Positions 46,900-55,510 of a stretch of 64,000 bases of DNA are shown here, one piece after another (the first letter of the stretch is position 1; each line of letters begins with the position of its first letter). Source of the stretch: Isoetes taiwanensis (lineage: Eukaryota > Streptophyta > Lycopodiopsida > Isoetales > Isoetaceae); the NCBI GenBank assembly GCA_021234155.1, contig JAJEKV010000235.1, positions 1 to 64,000 on the forward strand, given 5' to 3'. The notes under the pieces were generated by a model that did no database searches, was not told where the DNA came from, and saw nothing but the letters and a program-made list of their open reading frames with translations. The position numbers and the translations under genes are program-made.

Positions 46900-48115
46900 T
46901 TTTGAGGACCACAGATTGATCTTCTTCCCGGAAAGAACCTCCTAATCAAGCTCCTTATCTGGAGAATGCATGGCCAACAAGTTGAGATTAGACGCCGCCT
47001 TGATGAGTTGCTTCAAGCCGGATTGATCCGCCATAGTTCTTCACCTTTTGGTGCTCCCCTGCCTTGTTGGTTAAGAAAAAGATAATTCCCCGGCGATGTG
47101 TATAGATTATCGCCGCTTTGAATAAGATAACCATTAAGAATCGGGTTTCCTATACCAAGGGCGGATGATTTGTTTGATCAACTCCAAGGTGCCGGTTTTT
47201 AGCCGCCTTGATCTTAAGTCGTGGTATTGGCAACTTAAGGTTGCTACCAAGATGTTCATAAGAATTGCGTTTAGGACAACCTTTGGACATTATGAGTTTT
47301 TGGTCATGCCATTTGACTTACGAATAATGCCTTCTTTTATGAGGCTAATGTGGCTTAATATTTGAAGATGTGCATGGCGTTTATGTTGTCGTGTTCTTTG
47401 ATGACATATTAGTTTTTAGTACGTCCGAGGAAGACCATTACTTGCATTTATGGGGAGGTTTTCCCGCCGGGTTAAGGGAGGAGTCTATTACTCTTAATCC
47501 TAAGAAAAGTATCTTTTTCCAATCGGAAATTGAATATTTGGGTCATATTGTTTGCGCTGAGGGTCTTAAAGTTGATCCCAGTAAGGTCCAAGCAATTGTG
47601 GATTGGCCCTGCACCTACTTTCGCTTGTTGATTGCGTTCCTTTCGGGTTTATGCGCTTATTATAGGAAGTTTGTACTTAATTTTGCTCGCTTAGCTTCAG
47701 ATTTATATTTGTTGCTACTTAAAAGATGTTCCTTTCCAATGGAATCATAATCATCAGTTTGCTTTCCAGGTTTTAAAGGATGCCATGGTTAATCCTCCTG
47801 TTCTGCGTTTGCCAAAGTTTGGTCTACCTTTCTTGTTATGTGTGGAAAGTAGATATAGTGTTTATGATAAGGAATTTCTGGCTGTTATTCATGCTTTGAA
47901 AGTGTGGCTTACACTATCTTATAGGGTCAAACAGTTCATATTTTGACTGACCACCAAAGCATTAGGCACATTGTTTCACGTAAAACATTATCTGAAAGGC
48001 GCTTGAAATGGGTTGCTTTTATGCAAAGAATATGATTTTTCAAAGGATTATCGCCCCGGTAAAGAGAATGTTGTAGCCGATGCTTTAAGTAGACGTTATG
48101 CGCTTTGTTCTCTTT
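46900..48115 (+). pseudogene. Chromovirus RT and RNase H
   Basis: RT pieces in several frames: MCIDYRR near 47100, a segment at 47165-47365 (VFSRLDLKSWYWQLKVA, IAFRTTFGHYEFLVMPF), and 47370-47750 with VVVFFDDILVFS (catalytic Asp pair in place of the usual YLDD), IEYLGHIVCAEGLKVDPSKV and YYRKFVLNFA. RNase H remnants: YDKEFLAVIHALKVW near 47865 and DYRPGKENVVADALSRR near 48050-48095. At least five frame changes separate them. Confidence 0.82.
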
Positions 48116-48279
48116 CTATAGCACAATCCAACCATTTGGAGGAAATGAAACCATTGTATGCCATCGACCCTCGATTATAAGGATATTTGGTTGTTAGCTC
48201 AAAGTGGCAATGCATATGGATATAAGATCGTTAATGGGTTCTTGTAAAGCTATGCATTGTGCGGAACTTTTGGTCACTT

Positions 48280-48910
48280 ATTCTTAAAGAAGTCCATGAT
48301 GCACCTACTGTGGGTCATCGTGGCATGGGGCAACTTTGGCAAAGCTTGAACCGTACTTTATTTGGCCCGGATTTGGAGAGATGTTTTGGTTCATATTCGC
48401 ATTGTGTTACTTGTCAACGGATAAAGAAAGTTTAACAAGAAACCTCATGGTGTTCCTTTATCCTTGCCTATTAGGAGGCAAAGTGGGGAACAGATCACTA
48501 TGGATTTTATTGTTGGTCTTCCTCCCGGTTCGCGAAGAACACCGCCATTTGGACAATTGTTGATTGTTTAACTAAGCACGCCATTTTATTCCTTTGTTCG
48601 GATAAGTTGACGGCTTATAGTGCGGCTACTCTCTTTATTAAAGAGGTATTTAGGCTACATGGGTTGCCAAAGATTATTATATCCGATCGTGATACAAAGT
48701 TTACTAGTAAATTCCGGAAGGCATTGTTTATGCAATTGGGGAACAGAGTTAAGGTTCTCCCGCTGCGTTTCACCCTTAAACCGATGGACAATCCGAGGTG
48801 GTAAATAAAGTTATTTGTTCCATCTTAGGGGGTTTGTCAATGAACATCAAGGTCATTGGGAAGAGTATTTGCCTATTCTTTGAATTTGTGTATAATAATA
48901 CCTATCGGGC
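48280..48910 (+). pseudogene. Chromovirus integrase
   Basis: The zinc-binding end is recognisable (HDAPTVGHRGMGQLWQSLNR, then HCVTCQRIKK). Core: MDFIVGLPPGSRR near 48500 and IISDRDTKFTSKFRKALFMQ near 48680, where the Asp of the DDE triad is retained. Frameshifts separate these blocks. Confidence 0.8.
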
Positions 48911-49329
48911 CTACCATTAAGATGACCCCTTTTCAGCGGTCTATGGTCACCAGGCGGGAGCCACTCTTTCGAAAGTGTGTGAGGATGTTCCACCGGCCGA
49001 TGATTTGGTTATTGAGCATAAGGATCTCATAGACTTGCTTCAAGTCAGATTCGAGATGCTCAAGCATCTTTTGCAAATAAATCATCTAAGTTGCGGAACC
49101 AATGGTTTTAAGGAAGGAGATTGGGTATGGATGAGGATCCATAAAGGCCACTTTAAGAAAGATGCCGCAAGAAGGATCTTAAGTTGGCACGCTTCCATGG
49201 ACCATTTCAAGTTATTAAAGTGGTCAATGAGAATGCATATCAATTAAGATTGCCTCAAGGTTGGAAAATGCATGATGTAGTGAATGTGTCATTCCTAAAG
49301 GCTTATCATGGTAAGGAGTTACCTCAACT

Positions 49330-49640
49330 TGGGAGATTAAATCTGTTTTTAATTGATTGATGATTCCAAGTTCTAGAGTCTGAAACAATTTTGGCGGATA
49401 AATCCACTAGTGGTTCAAGACAATATTTGGTTAAGTTCGCCACAAACCTTTGGAGGACGCTTCATGGGTGTGTGGTAATGTTTTAGAAGCTTATCCGGAT
49501 ATTCTTAGGGAATATAAAGATCGGAAAGCAAAGGAAGCGAGAGACAAGAGGAAGTCCAAGCACGTGCTTCTACTAGCCGGCCTAAGCGAGGGCCAAGGAA
49601 GGATTATGCTCGGATGGCTAAAGGTATTTAGACACCCTTT
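49330..49640 (+). pseudogene. Chromovirus C-terminal chromodomain
   Basis: A block around 49385-49530, split by a frame change near 49440, gives SRQYLVKFAT, PLEDASWVCGNVLEAYPDIL and REYKDRKAKEARDKRK, matching the chromodomain pattern YLVKW...TWE...L. Chromodomains direct integration to marked chromatin. Confidence 0.7.
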
Positions 49641-49665
49641 TGCAGCAGAGGACTGCTGCAATGTC

Positions 49666-49678
49666 AAGAGGGGGGGAA
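49666..49678 (+). other. Polypurine tract
   Basis: AAGAGGGGGGGAA directly before the 3' LTR; primes plus-strand synthesis. Confidence 0.8.
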
Positions 49679-49917
49679 TGCTATATGCCAAAGACGTGTC
49701 TTTGGGCCTTTGGTCCAAAGAGGGCTTTTGGGTCCAAAGAGGGCTTTTAGTCCAAAAGGGGCCCTATGGTCCAAAGAGGGCCTTTGGTCCAAAGAAGGAC
49801 CAAAGGGGGCGTGCACGCTATATAGTAGCTCGGGGGAGAGCTCTGGGGGAGCTGTGTCATAGTTGAGGGCTCGTGGTTGGGTGGTGAGATAGCGTGCCAC
49901 GTCAAGAGTCCATTTTA
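49679..49917 (+). repeat. 3' LTR (239 bp)
   Basis: Same as the 5' LTR apart from one T/C difference (CATAGTTGAGG against CATAGCTGAGG) and one extra 19-bp unit of the GGTCCAAAGAGGGCTTTT array. Confidence 0.92.
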
Positions 49918-49922
49918 ATGGA
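49918..49922 (+). repeat. Target-site duplication, right
   Basis: ATGGA, matching 44945-44949. Confidence 0.9.
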
Positions 49923-50202
49923 ACACATGTCTCCAGTGTGGTGGATTCATATGAAAGACTTTTGGGAACAATAAAGGAGTTTGCATCATTTGGAAAATTG
50001 TTTAAGGTAAATATAGCATCTTTGGTTATCTGGTTTTTATTTTGTGTTCTAATGAAATTTCATATGCGATCTTCAAAGACCTGAGAGCTAACAGAGAGGT
50101 AAAACCGAGTATTCAGTTAATGTTGTTAAACATATGTATCCTGGATACATTGTGTTCCAGTTCAATTGTACTAACACAATATCTGAACAAATCTTGGAGA
50201 AG

Positions 50203-50864
50203 GTGCTCCCATCTTTTTTATTGCCATAATCTCCTGTTACATTTATAAAACGATCTTTAACGGATCCTCTATTTCCAGGTTTCTGTGGTTGATAATTATA
50301 CGAGACAATGTTGCAGGATTATGCATATGGTTTCAGTATGCAGCATGAATTCGTAGTTGCAGGCATATGAATGTTTTTTAGAATTGACAGATGCGTTGGC
50401 AAAAACATAATATGGTAATGCATTTTGTAAGATCAAACTGATTATGGGGTCAATTATATGCATTTGTCTACCCAAGTGTCGCATGGCACCAAGGCTATAT
50501 CCACGCATTATATATGAGATTATCAAGACAATTGCAGCTTCCAGAGTGCATCTTTTGTTCTTTTTATTTGGGTGCTGATGTCTCTGATCTTTATTTAATC
50601 AATCATCTTAGGGGATTTAGAGGAATTTTGGGGGACTAAAGGGAATTAAAGGACTTGAACGTGCACCTAAATGTGCACTTTATGCAATCAAAACATATTG
50701 TTATGGAATAAAACTTATTGTTATGGAATTATGATGAAGCTTTGATCAATTCATAAATATTTGTTAAATTGTCTCACGTTGAAGATATGAGAAAGGCTAT
50801 AACGCTGGCAACCAAAATTGATTATTCATAAATTAGATTCTAAAAAGCTAGTTTGCTAGTTTGC
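50203..50864. other. Flank of the coatomer relic, no further gene
   Basis: A possible short remnant VSVVDNY lies at about 50280-50305. No other coatomer exon could be recognised. Confidence 0.35.
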
Positions 50865-51027
50865 ATTATCTTATCTTATTCTTGGTAGCCTTTTAATATT
50901 CGGTTATTGTGTTTGGTGATGGGGTCTAGTTCCCAAGTTTTAGATGGGCTGTTGCCCTTGCATGTGCCGTCCCATAACCCGATGGGTTCCCGTGGACGTA
51001 AAAATTCATCTTATCTTATCTTATCTT
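50865..51027 (+). mobile_element. SINE-like retroposon with (TCTTA)n tail
   Basis: Second copy of the 1108-1303 element: TTGGTGATGGGGTCTAGTT, GTTTTAGATGGGC and a 3' end CCCGTGGACGTAAAAATTCA followed by TCTTA repeats. No target duplication was proven. Confidence 0.65.
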
Positions 51028-51739
51028 CCTTAGGTTACATTCGTCCTAAGGGACTTGGATTTTTACTTCTAATGATTGTGTTCAAAAATAGATCTGAAAA
51101 CAACATGTGACTAGAATTGTGCTTCATGCCTTTATGGGTTGCCCAACTCGCTCGCTTGCATGTTGAATTTTGTAAATTACAATAGGAACACATGTCATAT
51201 ATGGACATGCAAATAATTGATGAACACAAAAACTCTGAGTTCACTTTGTAAAAATAATATCTTGAATGGAAAAAAATGCAGAAAAAAATTATCAAGTTGT
51301 TGAGGAAGTATAAACTTCTCAAAGTCGTAATCTTGCTATTGTAAAGAACTTTTGATTGGACTAGAGCATTCATTTGATTTTTAGTTTTTAATTGCATTCT
51401 TTGCAACTCATCCTCGATGTCTTGTGTGTATATTATCGTTGATACCCAATGACATCGCGAGAATCAAGTGGTTTTGGAATTGAAAGCTTTAAAGATGGGA
51501 ATTTTGAATTTCTCATGTGACATCGTAGTTACTATCCTCAAACGCGACTTACCTATTTTAAAAGTCAAATATCGTAAACACACTAGATTACTATGTCATT
51601 GAATATCTTCTCAAAGGCAATCGTCATATAAAACAAAAAAATTGTCATAACTATTATGTAAGAAGAAAACATCAATACCCATTGCTCCTTCTCGCATCGT
51701 AAGACTGAGATAACCCCATAGGTTCATGACGTTAGGGCT
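51028..51739. other. Intergenic, no supported gene
   Basis: AT-rich, short unsupported frames only. Confidence 0.4.
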
Positions 51740-52505
51740 TACAGGCAATCTACGGGGTTTTATGAAAACTTTAGGAATATCCGTAAGACTTTGGGGTATA
51801 TTAATGTTGACGAGTTCAAAAAAACTCGTATATTAGAGAATCTAGGACAGTGTATAGGATCTTGGGGAATCTATGCGAATCTTGAGTGGATCTTCGCAAA
51901 TCTAGAGGAATTCAAGGGAATATTCATAAAATGTTTGAGAATCTAAAAGAATCTGGATGGAATCTAGAGGAATCTTCGTAGAATCTAAGGGAATTCAGGA
52001 CAATTTACATAAAATCTAAGGGAATCTTGATGGAATCTTGGAGAATCTGAAACAAGCTTTATAGAATCTAGAAGAATCTACATAGAATCTTAGAGAATCC
52101 ATGGGTATCTTGGAATAATCTTTGTGAATCTAAAGGTAATAAGGGAATCTTTATAAAATCTTTGAGCATCTAGGGGAATCTTTATGGAATCTTAAAGAAT
52201 CTTGGAGAATCTTCATAGAATCTAATGGAAACTAGGAGAGCCTAGATAATATCTTGAGGAACCTAGAGGAGTCTCGGGATAATCTTTGAAAATCTATGAA
52301 ATCTTTGTAGAATCTTGAGGATCTAAGAGAATCTTTATAGAATCTTGAAAAATCTAAGAGAAACTACATGGAATCTTGAAAAATCTAGAGGAATTTTGGG
52401 ATAGTCTTTGAAAACCTAAGGGAATCTCAAGAGAATCTTAGAGAATCTAGGAGAATCTACATAGAATGTTGCAAAATCTTCAGACATCTAGGGGAATCTT
52501 TTCTA
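51740..52505. repeat. Degenerate minisatellite (GAATCT family)
   Basis: About 750 bp built from variants of (A/T)AGAATCT and GGGAATCTT with spacers such as AGAGGAATC and CATAGAATC. The basic unit is about 10-14 bp. Several dozen GAATCT cores are visible on this strand. No ORF persists through it. Confidence 0.8.
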
Positions 52506-52604
52506 CATTGGTGTGTTTTGCAGGGTCAACATCATGCAGTCCTTCATAGTACAACCACTTGTATTAATATATCGGTATATCAAGGATATATATAGGGGTG
52601 GTAA

Positions 52605-52665
52605 GAAGAAGAAGAAGAAGAAGAAGAAGAGATTTTAACGTCACGCCACAAGGCAGCGTAAGATA
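52605..52665 (-). mobile_element. Possible retroposon 3' terminus with (CTT)n tail
   Basis: The minus strand reads TGGCGTGACGTTAAAATCTC and then repeated TTC. The end resembles the shared GTGGACGTTAAAAAT terminus with two differences. Weak on its own. Confidence 0.35.
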
Positions 52666-52979
52666 GTTGTTTGAAATTAGACTTAACATGTTAATGTACA
52701 TGGAATATCAAGGTATATGTAGGGGTATTGAGATAGTTATTTTAAAACACACTTGAGGTGACAAACTTTTTCTACACGTCTTGAATGTGCGGTCAGACCC
52801 CACACTCGGTCAGTTGACCATCATTTCCCACTCAGTAGAAACTATAATTTGCATCTACGTATGTCTGACGTATAGGGAGGGTGCCAAGACTCACATGCAT
52901 CTCATTGGCGCGCGGATTGGAGGGTTGGATGGTAGGTATATGTTAACGGGTATGGAATCATTCGTATGCCCGGATTTAG

Positions 52980-52990
52980 GGTATTTAAGA
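52980..52990 (+). promoter_or_regulatory. Candidate TATA box for ORF at 53049
   Basis: GGTATTTAAGA, about 65 bp before the ATG. A TTTGTTTACAG just before the ATG also resembles a splice acceptor, so an upstream exon is possible. Confidence 0.4.
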
Positions 52991-53048
52991 CCTTTAATTC
53001 CCTCACAACTTTATCTTTTTCTTCAATTCCCTTTTGTTTACAGTAGCT

Positions 53049-53444
53049 ATGGCGGGCAAGCGACAATCAGAAGACGATTTTTCAGCCAGCAGAAAGAAGC
53101 AGAAAGCGGAGGAAGCAAGCTCAGCCTCCTCCGACTCCTCCGACTCCTCCGTCTTCAAATCGGAGCCGGAGAAGTCGGAGGAGTCCGACAGCTCCAGTCC
53201 CTCCTGGCCTGCCTCGCCCTTCATCCAGTGCGAGGAATGCAAGCAACTCAACTGGGCTGAATACGAAGAGTTCTGCGATGATTGCTCCTTCGCATGGGAG
53301 GAGTGGAAAGCCAAGCAGGCAGGGTCGGAGGAGGAGGAGGAGGAGGAGGAGGAGGAGGATGAGGAAGAGGAGGATGAAGAGGAAGAAGGTCCTCTTCCTC
53401 GTCGGAGTGAAGAGGACCCCTTTTTTTTTCTATGTTTTCTGTAA
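53049..53444 (+). CDS. Acidic zinc-ribbon-like protein, unknown family
   Basis: 131 codons from ATG to TAA, uninterrupted. Residues 1-20 are basic and polar (MAGKRQSEDDFSASRKKQK, a possible nuclear signal). A Ser/Glu/Asp-rich stretch (SSASSDSSDSS) follows, then a C-x2-C-x11-C-x2-C module (CEECKQLNWAEYEEFCDDC) that could bind zinc, then a pure acidic run of about 25 Glu/Asp encoded by GAGGAGGAG-type codons, and a short tail. Not recognised. G+C and codon choice differ from neighbouring DNA. It is followed by AATATAAA near 53488, a weak poly(A)-like signal, and then the next two frames on the same strand. The acidic run could be a simple-repeat expansion. Confidence 0.5.
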   Translation: MAGKRQSEDDFSASRKKQKAEEASSASSDSSDSSVFKSEPEKSEESDSSSPSWPASPFIQCEECKQLNWAEYEEFCDDCSFAWEEWKAKQAGSEEEEEEEEEEDEEEEDEEEEGPLPRRSEEDPFFFLCFL

Positions 53445-53827
53445 ATCCAGCACCAACTATGGCTGCATGTAACCTTTTTTATATAATATAAAGGTATGGC
53501 TTTATTATAACTTTGATTGCACTGCTGTTAGTTAAGTGTTCTTTCTTTTAAGTGTTTCTGTTAAGTGTTCTTTCTTTCAAAACAAAATCAGACCTCAAAC
53601 ATTCTGAATAAAGCCCCCACTCTGAACCCAATGAAACGAACAAAGTAACCAAGGTTTTGACCAATTCAAGGAACACAAAGAACTGACCAAAAAACACTAC
53701 AGAATCAGGATCGTCCTTAGCGAGCGGGTAACAATGGTCAACTCGGGTTTGATTCATGCAGCCGCTCATTAAGGACATTATATTGTACCAAAACCATTTA
53801 CGTAAAAAAAATAGGTTAAGTAAAAAG

Positions 53828-53836
53828 CATATAAGA
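53828..53836 (+). promoter_or_regulatory. Candidate TATA box for ORFs at 53922 and 54223
   Basis: CATATAAGAG about 90 bp before the first ATG; good TATA context, position consistent with a leader of about 60 nt. Confidence 0.45.
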
Positions 53837-53921
53837 GCAACTCCATTTAGGTTAGTTTCTCATTTTAGCTGGAAAAGAGGTGTCTCAGGCGATAGCATAC
53901 CGCTACATCACAAGTGAAACT

Positions 53922-54260
53922 ATGGCTTCTACCCGTGAGTCTTTGGGGGCTTTTCTGCAATGGTACCAGGCCGCAATGGAGAAAGAAATGGCCAACAGGA
54001 GCAAACAACCAATGGATGAGGAGAAGTGGGCGCCTGCATGTCCGAGTGTGGTGTATCCAAACTTCTGTTACAAGGTGGACATATTCGAGCAAGCACACAG
54101 GCTACAAGATGTGTATGGCAATCATTTGACTGTCTTCTGTGGGGAAATGGAGCGCGTAGTAGAGACTAGGCTGAACTCCCCTTTTGTGCCACTAGCTCAA
54201 CTCTTTCAATTACTGCAAGCAGATGGGTTCCTTGAAGAACAAGATCAGGAGGCTTCTTAA
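53922..54260 (+). CDS. Unknown small protein, first of an overlapping pair
   Basis: 112 codons from the ATG at 53922; an in-frame GTG lies upstream at 53880. MASTRESLGAFLQWYQAAME, CPSVVYPNFCYKVDIFEQA and PLAQLFQLLQADGFLEEQ give a mixed, globular-looking composition with four Cys and no low complexity. No family recognised. Its last 38 nt overlap the next ORF in the +1 frame. Either two proteins are made from one transcript, or a single protein of about 230 residues is split by one indel. The latter is plausible given the indels elsewhere in the window. Confidence 0.5.
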   Translation: MASTRESLGAFLQWYQAAMEKEMANRSKQPMDEEKWAPACPSVVYPNFCYKVDIFEQAHRLQDVYGNHLTVFCGEMERVVETRLNSPFVPLAQLFQLLQADGFLEEQDQEAS

Positions 54261-54606
54261 CCGTCTTCCCAAAGGGACCGCGATTAAAGAAGAGGATAAT
54301 GTGCTTATTCCAACCCAAGTAGCATTTGCATTTTTCTTGTTGTATGTGGATGGTGGGGAGGAAAGCGGCAGTGACATTAGCACAGATGAAGATGATAAAT
54401 TGGTCATCTCACCTCCAGAGTCTCCTGCAGAGGAGATCGATGTTATGGAGGAGGAGGAGGAGCCAAGGGCCATAGTGGGCCAAGAAAACATCATTGCTTC
54501 ATCGGGGGATATTCAGGCAGGGGATGAAATATCCATGTCTGAAATAACCCCAATATTTATTGAAGGGGTAGAATACACAAGGCCCCCCAAAAAAGACTGT
54601 TATTAG
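54223..54606 (+). CDS. Unknown acidic small protein, second of an overlapping pair
   Basis: 127 codons. A basic start (SLKNKIRRLLNRLPKG), a hydrophobic segment VAFAFFLLYV, then a strongly acidic Ser-rich region (GSDISTDEDD, DVMEEEEEPR) and a C-terminal ITPIFIEGVEYTRPPKKDCY. No family recognised. The terminal KKDCY and the short hydrophobic patch are not enough to infer localisation. An AATAAA at about 54641 lies 35 bp past the stop and would end the transcript. Confidence is in the open frame, not in any function. Confidence 0.5.
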   Translation: MGSLKNKIRRLLNRLPKGTAIKEEDNVLIPTQVAFAFFLLYVDGGEESGSDISTDEDDKLVISPPESPAEEIDVMEEEEEPRAIVGQENIIASSGDIQAGDEISMSEITPIFIEGVEYTRPPKKDCY

Positions 54607-54637
54607 TTTTATGGGTTACTTTTTGTATTAAACCACT

Positions 54638-54648
54638 AAAATAAACTA
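54638..54648 (+). terminator. Poly(A) signal after the ORF pair
   Basis: AAAATAAAC 30-40 bp after the TAG/TTAG end of the second ORF. Confidence 0.45.
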
Positions 54649-54829
54649 ATGTTACTAAGTGGGTTAATGTGTTGAATAACCACAGGCAGTTTACATTTAA
54701 GGTTTTTCAACATGGTATATCCATGTCGTAAATATCTAGAGCTTTTTACTGTGGTCTGATGCTATAGTTCCCCCCTATGGTTCTTTCCTAGTTTGGTGCT
54801 TTGTGACATGTGGGTCAATTATAGTATAT

Positions 54830-55510
54830 GTTATAAATCACTAACGGCTTTAGCCTTAAAAAATTGTGCAACTCATGCTGGTATAAGCTCGTGAACGTTT
54901 TGTCACACGAATCATTATGGTCGCATAGAATAAAGGCTTCAAGTTTCTCATTATAAGGTGTAATAATTTATCCATCATACTAGTGGTGGTTTGTATCTTT
55001 GTAGTACTTTTTGCTAGAAACAAACTAATCATATATTGAATTGAACAATTGATGTTATTTAATAAAAAAATTAAGACATTTCATTTTTAAACCAATAGTA
55101 ACTTTAGCTTTAAGGAATTTGCAATTCATGGTGGTTTTTCAATGAAACCATTGTTGTTCTACGGGATAGATGGTTTAAGTTTATTACTAAAATAGTGGAG
55201 AAGCTTTCCATCAAAACAGATGTGGCTTTGGGTCTTTAACTATATCTTGTGTTAGAAGCAAACCAATGTCTTATAGTATACGATCTAGAGGTGGCTTCGT
55301 ATCTTCAAAGTGCTTTGTGTTGAAGGCAAACCAATTATATTTTTAATAAATAATTGATCTTAATTTAGTGAAGAGATTAAGGCATCTCATTTGTAAATCA
55401 ATAATAACTTTAGCTTTAAGGAATTTTGAGTGCATGGTGGTTGCCTAATAAATCATTGTTGTTCTATGGAATAAATAGTTGAAGTTTTTTACAATAAAAA
55501 AATAACAATA
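54830..55510. repeat. Three diverged tandem copies, period about 300 bp
   Basis: AACTTTAGCTTTAAGGAATTT followed by GCATGGTGG(T) and ATTGTTGTTCTA(C/T)GG is seen near 55090-55170 and 55390-55470. An older copy with GGCTTTAGCCTTAAAAAATT and CTCATGCTGG begins near 54845. There is no reading frame. Confidence 0.6.

Larger units (their letters stand above)
44950..49917 (+). mobile_element. Ty3/gypsy chromovirus, complete but coding-defective
   Basis: 4968-bp LTR retrotransposon with ATGGA target duplications, LTRs starting TG and ending TTTTA, a tRNA-Met-type primer site and a purine tract. Order is gag, protease, RT, RNase H, integrase, chromodomain, which defines chromoviruses. All parts are broken by frameshifts and stops, whereas the LTRs differ by one substitution and one 19-bp indel. 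Confidence 0.92.
44083..50202 (+). pseudogene. Coatomer gamma (COPI) fragments, split by a chromovirus
   Basis: Coatomer gamma belongs to the COPI vesicle coat of Golgi-to-ER traffic. Exon 44083-44131 gives ILVLLRRCLYDNDDE; the next block, 44201-44270, gives VRDRATLYLHALGEEDEEVR. A later exon is interrupted at 44949 by the chromovirus. Across the insertion the frame ending KTSADG (44949) resumes at 49923 as THVSSVVDSYERLLGTIKEF then ASFGKLFK, with a GT donor at 50006. An exon at about 50090-50202 gives [33 protein letters not shown]. These match the appendage end of coatomer gamma. The segment expected between 44270 and about 44890 is missing or replaced, one frameshift precedes TEYSV, and no earlier HEAT exons were found, so it is a partial, dead copy. 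Confidence 0.75.

Noticed and set aside
53034..53048. Upstream ATG for the acidic protein
   Set aside because: The first ATG (53034) precedes a splice-acceptor-like TTTACAG; the ATG at 53049 has the better context, though this is not proven.
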